NCBI RefSeq assembly: GCF_003201195.1
Contig: NZ_QICQ01000001.1
Coordinates: 62,001 to 126,000 of the forward strand
DNA from: Nitrosomonas eutropha
Lineage (GTDB): Bacteria; Pseudomonadota; Gammaproteobacteria; Burkholderiales; Nitrosomonadaceae
Length of the DNA: 64,000 bases
Reading direction: 5' to 3'
Part shown: positions 49,325 to 59,389 of the stretch, in pieces
Position numbering within the stretch: the first letter of the stretch is position 1
How the letters are laid out: the number at the start of each line of letters is the position of its first letter
Notes under the pieces: generated by a model
The model's database searches: none
What the model was told of the DNA's origin: nothing
Seen by the model: the letters and a program-made list of their open reading frames with translations, nothing else
Position numbers and translations under genes: made by a program

Positions 49325-51080
49325 ATTGTGCGCAACCAGATCCAAACCAGTGTTCAAGTAGTAACTGCATACGAGTGCTTCCGTTATATTCGTTCAGCTG
49401 CACCCGGTAGACAGCGTCAATCTCGGCTGGCAAACGTTCAGTATGAAAAAACAGAATGCCATCATATATCCGGCTGGCGCCAGCTTTGCGCAGCTTCAGT
49501 TTCAAATGTTTTTCTCCTACAATTCGTTGATTTTCAACCCGGAAGCGGCCGTTGAAACTGGGTTCAGGAAAACCTTGTCCCCAGACTTGATTGGTCAGAT
49601 ATTGTGCCAGTTCCAGAGTCAGATCTCTTTCTTCCAGTTCACCATCGGTTTCAATTACTTGTATCAAATCGACAGGCGTCAGCAGTGACTGCGCAACTTG
49701 CTCGAATACTGCGCGAAATTGTTCAAAATGCTGTGCATGTACTGTCAGACCGGCAGCCATAGCATGGCCACCAAATTTGACGATTAATCCTGGGTGACGT
49801 TTTGTAACCAGATCCAGTGCATCGCGCAAATGCAAGCCCGGAATTGATCTGCCGGAACCTTTGATTTCCCCATTATTTCCCTGTGCAAACACGATAACCG
49901 GTCGATGCAATCTGTCTTTGATGCGCGATGCAATCAGGCCGATAACACCCTGATGCCAATCTGAATCGTACAAACACAGGCTGTAAACAGGGTGCACCCT
50001 GTTATTGGCTGGCGCATCGAACTGATCAAGCATATTTATCACCCCTTCCAGCTTGCTCATCGCTTCATCCTGCATGCCTGCCTCGATTTCACGACGCTGG
50101 CGGTTCAGTTCATCCAGCTCGCTGGCCAGATGCAGGGCACGGGATTCATCTTCGGCCAGTAAACATTCGATTCCTAGTGACATATCATCCAGCCGTCCGG
50201 CAGCATTTAATCTGGGGGCAAGAATAAATCCCAGCTCATAAGTGGTGACGCGACTGAAATCACGCCCAGCTACCTTGAACAACGCATGAATACCAGCACA
50301 GCAATGGCCGCTGCGGATTCGCTGCAATCCTTGCTGTACCAGGATGCGGTTGGTTCCTTCCAGCCTGACCACATCGGCAACGGTGCCCAATGCCACCAGA
50401 TCAAGCAGGTTGGCCAGATTGGGTTCTTTACCTGTCGCAATGAAGGATCCTCGTTCACGCAGTTCTGCTCGTAACGCCAGCATTACGTAAAAAATTACGC
50501 CAACTCCGGCAATATGTTTATCAGGAAAATCACATCCTGGCTGGTTGGGATTAACGATAACCGCTGCCTCTGGCAGTTGATCTCCAGGCAGATGATGATC
50601 AGTGATAAATACCTGCATGCCCAGCCGGTTTGCTTCCGCAACGCCCTCCACGCTGGCAATGCCGTTATCCACAGTAATCAGGATTGCGGGAGGAGGATTG
50701 CAATTTGCTGCCAGCTGCACGATTTCCGGTGTCAGCCCATAGCCGTATTCAAAACGATTGGGTACAAGATAATCCACCACAGCACCAAACTGGCTTAATG
50801 CGCGCAAGGCGACTGCACAAGCAGTTGCGCCGTCTGTATCGTAGTCGGCAATGACAAGTAAACGCTTTTTTGCTGCAATCGCATCGGCTAGTAAAACTGC
50901 AATTTGCCTGATATTTTTTAGTTGCTGAAATGATGCCATGTGGGAAAATGTTGTATCGAGCTGATTCGGTTTTTCTATGCCACGTGCAGCAAAAATACGT
51001 GCAAGTACCGATGGCAGGCCGTGTGCAGTGAGGGTTTCGTATGCGTGAGAGGGAAACTTGCGGATAATAATATTAGTCAT
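49317..51080 (-). CDS. recJ: Single-stranded-DNA-specific 5'-3' exonuclease RecJ
   Basis: A 587-residue DHH-family exonuclease. Metal ligands are in 'VIADYDTDGATAC' (motif I), 'VFITDHHLPGD' (DHH motif III) and 'GVIGLIASRIKDRLHRPVIVFA' (DHHA1-type domain), and 'KFGGHAMAAGLT' follows. It acts in recombination and mismatch repair in the cytoplasm. The start at 51080 ('MTNIIIRKFPSHA') is chosen over a longer reading. It is tightly coupled to the DUF4010 gene. Confidence 0.95.
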   Translation of the reverse strand: MTNIIIRKFPSHAYETLTAHGLPSVLARIFAARGIEKPNQLDTTFSHMASFQQLKNIRQIAVLLADAIAAKKRLLVIADYDTDGATACAVALRALSQFGAVVDYLVPNRFEYGYGLTPEIVQLAANCNPPPAILITVDNGIASVEGVAEANRLGMQVFITDHHLPGDQLPEAAVIVNPNQPGCDFPDKHIAGVGVIFYVMLALRAELRERGSFIATGKEPNLANLLDLVALGTVADVVRLEGTNRILVQQGLQRIRSGHCCAGIHALFKVAGRDFSRVTTYELGFILAPRLNAAGRLDDMSLGIECLLAEDESRALHLASELDELNRQRREIEAGMQDEAMSKLEGVINMLDQFDAPANNRVHPVYSLCLYDSDWHQGVIGLIASRIKDRLHRPVIVFAQGNNGEIKGSGRSIPGLHLRDALDLVTKRHPGLIVKFGGHAMAAGLTVHAQHFEQFRAVFEQVAQSLLTPVDLIQVIETDGELEERDLTLELAQYLTNQVWGQGFPEPSFNGRFRVENQRIVGEKHLKLKLRKAGASRIYDGILFFHTERLPAEIDAVYRVQLNEYNGSTRMQLLLEHWFGSGCAQYG

Positions 51081-51191
51081 GACCAATATGTTATCACCGG
51101 GTTGCAATAAGCCGGTTTGAAGAAACAGTTTGCAAGCTGGAGGAGGTGGGTTTTGCTATATCAAGAAATCAGTATCAATCCCGGGAAAAGG

Positions 51192-51251
51192 AAGTAAAAG
51201 GGACAGGAGTATTTCGATTGCGGATGAATTACCGCCGAAAATACTCCTGTC
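51192..51251 (-). terminator. Terminator after the cytochrome P460 gene
   Basis: On the minus strand, a 13-bp stem (AAATACTCCTGTC complement pairing with GACAGGAGTATTT, 51202-51214 and 51239-51251, with an inner hairpin) is followed by CCTTTTACTTCC. It ends the P460 transcript 20 bp past its stop. Strong enough to act in both directions and protect recJ from readthrough. Confidence 0.8.
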
Positions 51252-51271
51252 AGATGGGTGGGTATCAGAAC

Positions 51272-51868
51272 TTACTTCGGTGCAACCACACCTGATTCGC
51301 CGGTTGCTTTGGCTGCACGCAGTACCGGATAAAACTGTGTGTAAACCATATCTGTCTTGGCATTTTCCTTGTGACATGCAGCACACTCAGCCGTAGGCAA
51401 GTTTTTCGCTGCGGTAACCAGCGGTGTACCAGGCACATAGAAAATGTAGAAAGCCCAGTTTCCTGGTTCATCTGGGAAGCGTTTTGAATCCTTGACGGAT
51501 GCTTCCAGGCCGATATAGTCGCCCATGAAATAGCCATTACCGCTGCCCGGGCCTTTGCGGCCGCCAACGCTGATCAGCTCTTTTACGGTCATGGCGCCAT
51601 CCCGGAATTCCCCTGTTTTTTTCCAGTGGGCATAGCTTTCAGGATCAATGTAAACGGTTCTGATTTCGGTAAAGGGTGCTTTTCCGTCATTCAGTTCGTC
51701 GGGTGTCACCTGAGTACCGACCATTACCCATTCACGATAATTTTTTGGTAACAGCAGCTCTCCCTTATCATTAAATTCGGCCATACTTGCTGCCAACGTA
51801 CCGCTGACCATCACGGCAGAAAAAACCAGACCACTCAAGCTACTCACCAGTTGTTTTTTAAAGTTCAT
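51272..51868 (-). CDS. cytL: Cytochrome P460
   Basis: A 198-residue periplasmic c-type haem enzyme that oxidises hydroxylamine (to nitrous oxide or nitric oxide in ammonia oxidisers). The signal peptide ends 'GTLA|ASMA' (26 residues). The haem motif CAACH is at 162-166. Subtracting the signal, R70 corresponds to mature Arg44, K96 to Lys70 (which cross-links to the haem in N. europaea P460) and E122 to Glu96, known active-site positions. A strong AAGGAGAT site precedes the ATG and a terminator follows. The gene is monocistronic. Confidence 0.93.
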   Translation of the reverse strand: MNFKKQLVSSLSGLVFSAVMVSGTLAASMAEFNDKGELLLPKNYREWVMVGTQVTPDELNDGKAPFTEIRTVYIDPESYAHWKKTGEFRDGAMTVKELISVGGRKGPGSGNGYFMGDYIGLEASVKDSKRFPDEPGNWAFYIFYVPGTPLVTAAKNLPTAECAACHKENAKTDMVYTQFYPVLRAAKATGESGVVAPK

Positions 51869-51955
51869 GAAGATCTCCTTTTAGTTGATGTTGATAACAT
51901 AATTATTTCATCCCGATCGGGAAGATGCTTATCCGGTCGGCAGGTGCGGCGCAGT

Positions 51956-52876
51956 TTACGCCAGATTTGTTGTGAACAGGTTTGCCAGCGCAACACCAGG
52001 GTCCGGTGCGCGCATGAAGGTTTCCCCGATCAGAAAAGTGTGGATGCAATGAGATAGCATCATTTCTACATCAGCTGGTGTACGAATGCCACTTTCGGTA
52101 ACGATAATTCGTCCGGACGGGATATGTTTGACCAGCTGCAAGGTCGTATCCAGTGTGGTTTCAAACGTTTTCAGATTACGGTTGTTGATTCCGATCAATG
52201 GTGTGGACAATTGTAATGCGAGATCAAGCTCATCTGCGTTATGCACTTCCACCAGTACGGCCATGCCCAGTTCCTGTGCAATGGTTTCCAGTTTGTGCAT
52301 CCGTTCGAGTGCACTGTCACCTTGATTGATAGCGGAATCATGTTGAAAAATGGGTGAAAAAAAGGCTGCAACGATCAGCAGAATACAATCGGCACCCATG
52401 GCACGCGCTTCGTAGACCTGATATTCGTCTAACATAAAATCCTTGCGCAGCACCGGTAAATCACAAGCAGCGCGTGCCTGCCGTAAAAAATCAGCATTGC
52501 CCATGAAGAACTGCTCATCCGTCAGCACGGATAGACAGGCCGCCCCGTTTCTGGCGTAACTGGCTGCAATGTCTGTCGGGATAAAATCTTCCAGGATCGG
52601 ATTCCGCCCGGATAAATTTCCCACATGTCCTGATCCAGAAACATTTTGTGACTCTGTTTGTCCGCGCAATAAGCCCTTGCTTGGGCTGGCCCGTTTGATC
52701 TCTGCAATGACAGCAGCGTGGTTTTGATTAATCCGGCTGCGTATGGCCTGGAGAAAATCACGTGGAGCGGGTACTGCCCGTGCTTCGTCATGAATTTTAT
52801 CCAGTGATTTTTGTGTTTGGGTAGCTGAAATCTCCTGCTTTTTTACGGCGAGGATGCGATCAAGAATATCTGACAT
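51956..52876 (-). CDS. trpC: Indole-3-glycerol phosphate synthase, with two insertions
   Basis: A 306-residue TIM-barrel enzyme of tryptophan synthesis. Catalytic landmarks are present: '[13 protein letters not shown]' (residues 56-68), '[11 protein letters not shown]', 'VLRKDFMLD' (about 142-150), '[11 protein letters not shown]' and '[11 protein letters not shown]'. The usual length is about 260 residues. Extra segments lie at about 72-95 (Gln/Gly/Ser-rich) and about 172-193 ('[22 protein letters not shown]'), both at loop positions in the barrel. Ten bp separate it from trpD, in the order trpG-trpD-trpC. Confidence 0.92.
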   Translation of the reverse strand: MSDILDRILAVKKQEISATQTQKSLDKIHDEARAVPAPRDFLQAIRSRINQNHAAVIAEIKRASPSKGLLRGQTESQNVSGSGHVGNLSGRNPILEDFIPTDIAASYARNGAACLSVLTDEQFFMGNADFLRQARAACDLPVLRKDFMLDEYQVYEARAMGADCILLIVAAFFSPIFQHDSAINQGDSALERMHKLETIAQELGMAVLVEVHNADELDLALQLSTPLIGINNRNLKTFETTLDTTLQLVKHIPSGRIIVTESGIRTPADVEMMLSHCIHTFLIGETFMRAPDPGVALANLFTTNLA

Positions 52877-52886
52877 GCAAAACTAA

Positions 52887-53921
52887 TTAATGGGTTAACT
52901 GATTGGAGAATTTGATTAATGCCAGCATTTTTTCTTTGGCAGCACCACTGGCCAGCTTGTCACGGGCAATTTCCACCCCTTCGGCCCAGGAATCAGCTTT
53001 TCCAGCGACATAAATTGCTGCGCCTGCATTGAGTAGAACAATATCTCTGGCAGGTCCGGGATGATTATCCAGCACAGACAGAAGCATTACTCGTGCATCA
53101 TCCGTACTATTTACCTGCAGAGATTCTATTGCGGTACGTTCCAATCCGAAATCTTCCGGCTGCACCGTATATTCCCGGATTTCTCCCTCCTTGAGTTCAG
53201 CAATTTTGGTTGGGCCGGAAATGGTAATTTCATCCAGCCCATCGCTGCCATGGACGATCATTGCGTGCTGGCTTCCCAGCCGGAGCAAGGCCTGTGCCAA
53301 TATCCCGGTCAGATCTTCATTGAATACACCCAACAACTGGTTTTTAGCACCTGCAGGATTGGTTAACGGCCCCAGGATGTTGAATAACGTGCGCACACCC
53401 AGCTCTCGACGAACGGGAGCCGCATGTTTCATGGCATGATGAAAATTAGGAGCAAACATAAAACCAATGCCAACTTCGGTAATGGATTGGGCAATTTGGT
53501 CAGGCGTTTGATTAAGATGGATGCCGATTGCTTCTAGTACATCTGCACTGCCCGCTTTGCTCGAAACAGAACGTCCGCCGTGTTTGGCTACCTGTGCATC
53601 TGCAGCAGCAGCCACAAAGGCGGAAGCTGTTGAAATATTGAAGGTATTGCATCCATCCCCACCGGTACCGCAGGTATCGACCAGATTGACTGAATCGGCC
53701 ACTTCAATGTGCAAAGCCAGTTCACGCATGACTTGAGCCGCTGCAGTAATTTCACCGATGCTCTCACGTTTCATGCGTAAACCCGTCATCAGGGCAGCAG
53801 TCATTGCCGGTGAAACGTTTCCTGACATGATTGCGCGCATCAGCTCAACCATTTCCTCATAAGGAGTTTCGCGCTGCTCCAGGATTCGAGCGAGAATAGC
53901 TTGTGGTTTCACGCTTCGCAC
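52887..53921 (-). CDS. trpD: Anthranilate phosphoribosyltransferase
   Basis: A 344-residue enzyme that adds phosphoribose to anthranilate. It contains '[50 protein letters not shown]', the family glycine-rich PRPP-binding loop and KHG motif. The start codon is GTG at 53919-53921 and overlaps the trpG stop by 13 bp, indicating translational coupling. Confidence 0.95.
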   Translation of the reverse strand: MRSVKPQAILARILEQRETPYEEMVELMRAIMSGNVSPAMTAALMTGLRMKRESIGEITAAAQVMRELALHIEVADSVNLVDTCGTGGDGCNTFNISTASAFVAAAADAQVAKHGGRSVSSKAGSADVLEAIGIHLNQTPDQIAQSITEVGIGFMFAPNFHHAMKHAAPVRRELGVRTLFNILGPLTNPAGAKNQLLGVFNEDLTGILAQALLRLGSQHAMIVHGSDGLDEITISGPTKIAELKEGEIREYTVQPEDFGLERTAIESLQVNSTDDARVMLLSVLDNHPGPARDIVLLNAGAAIYVAGKADSWAEGVEIARDKLASGAAKEKMLALIKFSNQLTH

Positions 53922-54511
53922 AGTTTTGATGAATGGTCTTGAATATGATGTTCGCGCAGAAAATTTTTGAGCAGCTGATGACCATGTTCACTTAAAACCG
54001 ATTCTGGATGAAATTGCACACCTTCGACTGGCAACGTACGGTGTCGCACGCCCATAATTTCGCCTTCTTCAGTCCAAGCGGAGATAGCAAGACAGTCAGG
54101 TATACTTGATGGTTCGATAATTAGTGAATGATAGCGGGTTGCCATGAACGGACTGGCAATTCCCTGGAAAACGCCCCGACCATCATGAAAAACCGGCGAT
54201 GTTTTACCATGCATGACTTTTTCGGCACGTACAATCCGCCCACCGAAAGCCTGGCCGATACTTTGATGACCAAGACACACTCCCAATATGGGAATTTTTC
54301 CACTAAACCGGGTGATCAATTCCATAGAAACACCCGCTTCATCCGGTGTGCATGGGCCTGGTGAAATAACGATGCCGGCTGGATTCAACTGCTGAACTGC
54401 ATCTAGCGAAATTTCATCGTTTCGAACAACCGTAATTTCCTCACCGAGTTCACCCAGATATTGCACTAGGTTGTAGGTAAAGGAATCGTAATTATCAATC
54501 ATCAGCAACAT
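53909..54511 (-). CDS. trpG: Anthranilate synthase glutamine amidotransferase subunit
   Basis: A 200-residue class I amidotransferase supplying ammonia to TrpE. The catalytic Cys is in '[15 protein letters not shown]' and the His-Glu pair in '[14 protein letters not shown]'. The family oxyanion region '[13 protein letters not shown]' is present. trpE is not upstream; the next gene is a divergent histidine kinase, so trpE must be elsewhere. Confidence 0.94.
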   Translation of the reverse strand: MLLMIDNYDSFTYNLVQYLGELGEEITVVRNDEISLDAVQQLNPAGIVISPGPCTPDEAGVSMELITRFSGKIPILGVCLGHQSIGQAFGGRIVRAEKVMHGKTSPVFHDGRGVFQGIASPFMATRYHSLIIEPSSIPDCLAISAWTEEGEIMGVRHRTLPVEGVQFHPESVLSEHGHQLLKNFLREHHIQDHSSKLCEA

Positions 54512-54637
54512 GGCGAGTACAATGGTTATTTAATATCCGGGGAAAAATTGCTGTGCAGAGAATCAATGCGTGAAAATGGCCATAATCTTTCTACTCAGGT
54601 ATTTTCGCCCAGGTCGCACGAAAGGTAAACCTGATAT

Positions 54638-56137
54638 ATGAAAATTTCTACAGATGTTTCATCTTCTGAGCGAATACACCGGGAAAACAGATCCAGATAT
54701 AAACCGAAATCATTTCTGGCTCTAATCCTGCTTGGATTTTCAATTGTCGGCTTGCCTCTGATCAGTGCGCTGATATACAGTGCCATACGTATTGATCAGC
54801 TATCCGAACAAAGCCGATACAATGTTTATCAAGCCACCCAGATTACCAATGGTACCGGGGTTATTATTGGTGAAATCATGGCGATGGAGCGTAGTGTGCA
54901 ACATGCGCTGGTGCTGGATGATGCAACTCTGCTAGAAGGCTATTTTATTGCGCACACCAAGTTTGAAAACATTACCAATCACCTCTCCATTATTTCCACG
55001 TATCCGGAACAACAGCTTCCACTGGAAAAGCTGCGGCTACTGGAAACTGGAATTTTTCGGGAAATACTGGATCTGAAAGAACACCCGCAGGATTTACAGT
55101 ATCTGCTTGAACGTTTCGCTTCTTTGCTCGACCTTGCCCAGGAATTTTCAACCAACAGTTTTCGTATGATCGGGCAAAGTGTCGGTAATGTAAGTGAGAT
55201 TGCCACACAAACCCGCTCACTGGTTGAATGGGAGTTACTGATTCTGGTTCCACTGGTTATTTTTCTGGCACTGGTTTTTTCCGTATTTATTGCTCGTCCC
55301 GTCCGCCAGATTGATGAAGCAATTGCTCAAATGGGGCGTGGTAATCTTTCCCGACCAATCCGTGTCAACGGGCCGCAAAACCTCACCTACATTGGGGAAC
55401 GTTTGGACTGGCTGCGACAGCGCCTGCTCAAGCTGGAGAACCAGAAAATACAGTTCTTTCGCCATATTTCCCATGAGCTGAAAACACCCCTGACAGCAAT
55501 TCGGGAAGGCGCTGATCTTTTGGCTGAGGGGGTGACGGGCAATCTCAACCGGAAACAACAGCTCATTGCCGGGATTCTTCATACCAGCAGCATACAATTG
55601 CAAAAACGTATAGAAGATTTGCTCAATTTCAGCGCGCTCCAGGCGGAGATCATTACGCTTGCCAAACAGAATGTTAATTTGGAAAAAATGATAAATTCAG
55701 TTATTCAAGCGCAAAATCTTTCCATCTTGAGCAAAAGCCTTACAATTAACCTGAATTGCCCGGAGTTATTTCTGGAGTGTGACAAACAGAAGCTGGACAT
55801 CATGCTTGATAACCTACTTTCCAATGCCGTCAAATTTTCTTCGGCATATGGTCACATTGAAATTACTGCTTTGTGTGATGAAAACAAGGTGCAGATCGAC
55901 ATTATGGATTTCGGCCCAGGTGTTGATAATGCTGATGGAGATCGGATATTTGAGCCGTTCTACCAGGGGCGCAATACGCCTGAAAATCATGCCAAGGGCA
56001 CGGGCCTCGGCCTGGCGATTGCGAAGGAATATGCCGTCGCACATGGAGGAAATATCGAACTTGTTCGGGATACCGGAAAATGTGGCGCACATTTTCGATT
56101 AACACTGCCCACCAACAGTTCTGAATCCACATCATGA
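54638..56137 (+). CDS. glrK: Sensor histidine kinase, GlrK/QseE type
   Basis: A 499-residue inner-membrane kinase. Two transmembrane helices (about 25-48 and 198-218) flank a periplasmic sensor. A HAMP region is followed by the H-box 'HISHELKTPLTAIREGADLL' (His279), an N-box 'LLSNAVKF' and G-boxes 'DFGPGVDNADG' and 'GTGLGLAIAKEYAVAHGG'. The next gene is a QseG-like lipoprotein and then a sigma-54 regulator, which is the GlrK-QseG-GlrR arrangement. In enterobacteria the system responds to cell-envelope or hormone signals; the ligand here is unknown. Confidence 0.88.
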   Translation: MKISTDVSSSERIHRENRSRYKPKSFLALILLGFSIVGLPLISALIYSAIRIDQLSEQSRYNVYQATQITNGTGVIIGEIMAMERSVQHALVLDDATLLEGYFIAHTKFENITNHLSIISTYPEQQLPLEKLRLLETGIFREILDLKEHPQDLQYLLERFASLLDLAQEFSTNSFRMIGQSVGNVSEIATQTRSLVEWELLILVPLVIFLALVFSVFIARPVRQIDEAIAQMGRGNLSRPIRVNGPQNLTYIGERLDWLRQRLLKLENQKIQFFRHISHELKTPLTAIREGADLLAEGVTGNLNRKQQLIAGILHTSSIQLQKRIEDLLNFSALQAEIITLAKQNVNLEKMINSVIQAQNLSILSKSLTINLNCPELFLECDKQKLDIMLDNLLSNAVKFSSAYGHIEITALCDENKVQIDIMDFGPGVDNADGDRIFEPFYQGRNTPENHAKGTGLGLAIAKEYAVAHGGNIELVRDTGKCGAHFRLTLPTNSSESTS

Positions 56138-56673
56138 AAACAATTTGTAAATTATTGGCAGGGCTGATTTTAATCACGACCCTTCCCGGGTGTATGCGTA
56201 CACTAGTTCAGCCGGTACATCAGCCATCCGAACATATGGAAACCCGGATTATCCAGGAACCGGATGATCTGGGTGAGCTAATGCGTTACTACAGCGCACT
56301 ACAAGATAAATCCAAATCAGAGCTCATCGAAGAGTATCAGTACGCCAACAGTCATTATCGCGACAGCATCGATGCACACCAGCGACTTAAATTATTGATA
56401 CTGTTGTTGTTGCCCGATACCGGTTTTCAAAGTACGCGAGCTGCACTGGATCTAATGGAAAATCCTCCGGAGCAGATCGAGTCGACTCCCGCTACGACCG
56501 CCTTTCAAAACTTGCTGATATTATTACTTAAGCAGCAGCGAGCAGCGAATTTCAAAATACGAAGTTTATCTGTAAAGTTACGGACAACAGAGGCAGAAGT
56601 AAAAACACTGCAAGATAAGATCAACGCAATTAAAAATATTGAAAAACACTTCATGCGCAAAAGTGCATTCTGA
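56134..56673 (+). CDS. QseG-like lipoprotein
   Basis: A 179-residue outer-membrane lipoprotein with lipobox LPGC (Cys about residue 20). It is largely helical with a C-terminal coiled coil ('RAANFKIRSLSVKLRTTEAEVKTLQDKINAIKNIEKH'). It overlaps the kinase gene by 4 bp (ATGA). By analogy to enterobacterial QseG, it may bind the kinase at the outer membrane; similarity is by position and layout only. Confidence 0.7.
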   Translation: MKTICKLLAGLILITTLPGCMRTLVQPVHQPSEHMETRIIQEPDDLGELMRYYSALQDKSKSELIEEYQYANSHYRDSIDAHQRLKLLILLLLPDTGFQSTRAALDLMENPPEQIESTPATTAFQNLLILLLKQQRAANFKIRSLSVKLRTTEAEVKTLQDKINAIKNIEKHFMRKSAF

Positions 56674-56689
56674 TTAATTAGCTGGCTAA

Positions 56690-58057
56690 ATGATGCAAAG
56701 TAAAAAAATTCTTCTGGTGGATGATGATCCGGATTTACTTGAGCTGCTTTCCATTCGCCTGACAGCAGCCGGATATGAAACGGTTCCCGCCGAAAGTGCC
56801 GAAGCGGCCATCAATTATCTCGACATATCACGACCGCATCTCGTCATTAGTGACATACAGATGAGCGGCATGGATGGTATGGCATTGTTCGAGCATATCC
56901 ATCGTCATATTCCAACGCTTCCGGTCATTATCCTGACCGCGTTCGGTACCATTCCGGATGCTGTCGCGGCAACGCAGCGCGGGATTTTTGGTTATCTCAC
57001 AAAGCCATATAATCCTAAAATTCTGCTGAGCCAGGTCGAGCGTGCAATTGATCTGGCGCCTGCTGTAGATACAATCTCCAGCAAAGTGCCTGCCCCGACA
57101 TGGCGGAAAGCGATCATTACTCGCAGTGCGCTCATGGAAGATCTGCTTGCCAAAGTGGATCGCGTCGCGCAAGGCAATGCCAGTGTGCTGCTGTCTGGTG
57201 AAAGCGGTGTCGGCAAGGAATTATTTGCTCGTGCCATTCATCAAGCATCCAAACGCTGTGAGCAGCCGTTCATCACCATTAATTGTGCGGCCATTCCTGA
57301 ACAACTCCTGGAGTCTGAGCTGTTCGGTCATGCCAAAGGTGCATTTACCGGGGCAGTCCGGGAGCATAAAGGGCTGTTCCAGCTGGCAGAAGGAGGTAGT
57401 TTGTTTCTGGACGAGATTGGTGATATGCCTTTGCTGTTGCAGGCAAAATTGCTACACGCACTGCAGGAGAGGGTTATCCGGCCGGTTGGAACAGCTCAGA
57501 GCATCCCGATTGATGTACGTATCATTTCTGCTACGCATAAAGATCTGAAATCGGAGATCCAGGCAGGAAATTTCCGTGAAGACCTGTATTACCGGCTTTT
57601 TGTGGTGGGTTTGACAATTCCTTCACTTGCCCAGCGTGGTGAAGACATTCCTCTGCTGGCCAATCATTTTCTGCGTGTATTTGCCGAGAAGCACCAAAAG
57701 GATATCAATGGCTTTTCTCCGGAAGCAATCAGTTTTCTGCTGGCATCTTCCTGGCCAGGCAATATCCGCCAGCTGATGAATGTTATCGAACAAAGTATCG
57801 TCATGAGTGCGGTTCCTCTCATCTCCAGCGAACTGATCCGCGATGCCATGCACAAGGATGAAGAGCAGATGATCTCGTTTGAGGAAGCCCGCAAACAGTT
57901 TGAAAGAGATTATCTCGTCAAGGTGCTGAAAATAACTGCCGGAAATGTAACCCAGGCGGCCAGGCTGGCCAAGCGCAACCGCACCGAGTTTTACAAACTG
58001 CTGCAACGACACCAGTTGGATTTCACACTCTATAAGTCCTTGCAGGAAAAGGTCTGA
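56690..58057 (+). CDS. glrR: Sigma-54-dependent response regulator, GlrR/QseF type
   Basis: A 455-residue NtrC-family activator. Receiver with acidic pocket 'VDDDPD' and phospho-acceptor D55 in 'VISDIQMSG', then AAA+ with Walker A GESGVGKE (170-177) and the sigma-54 contact loop GAFTGA (217-222). The C-terminus has a Fis-type helix-turn-helix ('GNVTQAARLAKRNRTEFYKLLQRHQ'). Start at ATGATG 56690, 16 bp past the lipoprotein stop. It is convergent with the ChaN gene 8 bp away. Confidence 0.9.
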   Translation: MMQSKKILLVDDDPDLLELLSIRLTAAGYETVPAESAEAAINYLDISRPHLVISDIQMSGMDGMALFEHIHRHIPTLPVIILTAFGTIPDAVAATQRGIFGYLTKPYNPKILLSQVERAIDLAPAVDTISSKVPAPTWRKAIITRSALMEDLLAKVDRVAQGNASVLLSGESGVGKELFARAIHQASKRCEQPFITINCAAIPEQLLESELFGHAKGAFTGAVREHKGLFQLAEGGSLFLDEIGDMPLLLQAKLLHALQERVIRPVGTAQSIPIDVRIISATHKDLKSEIQAGNFREDLYYRLFVVGLTIPSLAQRGEDIPLLANHFLRVFAEKHQKDINGFSPEAISFLLASSWPGNIRQLMNVIEQSIVMSAVPLISSELIRDAMHKDEEQMISFEEARKQFERDYLVKVLKITAGNVTQAARLAKRNRTEFYKLLQRHQLDFTLYKSLQEKV

Positions 58058-58065
58058 TTTCCCGT

Positions 58066-59334
58066 TTATTTCACTAAAGGCGGGAATTTCGCAATGATTT
58101 CAATGATGACACCTTCCCGCAACACTTTCAGGGGCAACCAGGTACCCGGTGCCTGACGTTTAACCGCAGCAATCACATCACTGCTTTCCTGAGGGGTATT
58201 GCCAGCCATTTCAAGAATTACGTCTCCGGCCTGTAATCCGGCAGATTCGGCGATACTCCGTTTTTCGACTTGTAGCACGAGAGCCCCCCCGGTTTTCTTG
58301 CTGAACTCAAAGCCGATGCCCAAACGCTGCTGTAATGGAGCGGCGGATACCGATGTAAACGGCATCAGGCCAAATACTGCATCAGCATAACCTTCAACCA
58401 GTGGCTTGCAGGATCGGTTGGTATCCCATGGCAACAATGCAGCAATTTTTTTCACACCGAGATCTTCTAGCTGGTGAGGTACACCAAAGCCTTTCAGGAT
58501 ATGACCGGAGCCCATAATGCCCACCACCAGCGGATTTTTGTTCTTGTCATAACTGCTGAGCGTCATATGGATTTCCTGTGCCATCGCGCGATCCCATAAC
58601 TGCTGACTGACAACAAAGCGCAAAAAATCGGGATCATAAACGTTTGGTTTTTGAGCTTTTCCAGTAGATTTATGAGCGGGGCGATCATGCTGTACATAAA
58701 TGGGCAGCAGAAATTCCAGATATTCCGGTGTGGGAGGTGCTGGTCGCGTGACGCCTTCCCGATCTTTTTCTGGTACACCATCGAATCCCTTGGAGGTGAC
58801 AGCCCGTCTCAGTGCAATATCAATGTTAAGGGCGCGCATTGGAATGCGGTTCATCCGCGCAAAGTGGAACAGCGGCAGGTACAGATTGGCATCCGTATTC
58901 CAAACCGATTGCCATTCAGATCGAGCCAGAAATTCGGACTCTGTCAGCTCTCCCGCCACCCATTGATCCAGAATTTTCTGCACCCGGCGTGGAAACATCT
59001 CAAAGCCGATTACCATGTCCGGACGTGCAGCGTACAAGGTAGCCAACATTTGCAGTTGCCAGCGATGATGTTCAGGATTAGCGTGCATCTCGCCCAGTAA
59101 TACCACGGATTTGTCCTTTACTGACGTCAGCACGCTGGACAGTGTTGTTTCCCCTTTACCGGGGATTATCCAGCTTGCAACCGGAACACATTTGTCCGGT
59201 GTGATCTGCTTACTGGTAGAAACTATTTTTTTCTCCGAAGCAGTTTGGGCGGCAAGATCAGAAACATTCACCATTCCTCCTAGCAACAATAAACCGGGTA
59301 TGACAAATTGCCGAGCAGACTTTAAATCAATCAT
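58066..59334 (-). CDS. ChaN-like haem-binding/PDZ-domain exported protein
   Basis: A 422-residue secreted protein. The signal peptide is followed by a ChaN/DUF399 domain ('VVLLGEMHANPEHHRWQLQMLATLYAARPDMVIGFEMFPRRVQ' and 'GVPEKDREGVTRPAPPTP'), which in relatives binds haem pairs, and a C-terminal PDZ domain ('GGALVLQVEKRSIAESAGLQAGDVILEM'). The start at 59334 gives a signal peptide; a longer reading starts inside purL's end. Iron or haem acquisition is inferred; a peptidase role has not been ruled out. Confidence 0.8.
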   Translation of the reverse strand: MIDLKSARQFVIPGLLLLGGMVNVSDLAAQTASEKKIVSTSKQITPDKCVPVASWIIPGKGETTLSSVLTSVKDKSVVLLGEMHANPEHHRWQLQMLATLYAARPDMVIGFEMFPRRVQKILDQWVAGELTESEFLARSEWQSVWNTDANLYLPLFHFARMNRIPMRALNIDIALRRAVTSKGFDGVPEKDREGVTRPAPPTPEYLEFLLPIYVQHDRPAHKSTGKAQKPNVYDPDFLRFVVSQQLWDRAMAQEIHMTLSSYDKNKNPLVVGIMGSGHILKGFGVPHQLEDLGVKKIAALLPWDTNRSCKPLVEGYADAVFGLMPFTSVSAAPLQQRLGIGFEFSKKTGGALVLQVEKRSIAESAGLQAGDVILEMAGNTPQESSDVIAAVKRQAPGTWLPLKVLREGVIIEIIAKFPPLVK

Positions 59335-59389
59335 TGTTTTGTTATGTATTTTTAAGTGTTTGTGTAACATCAATATATTAGAAGTATTC

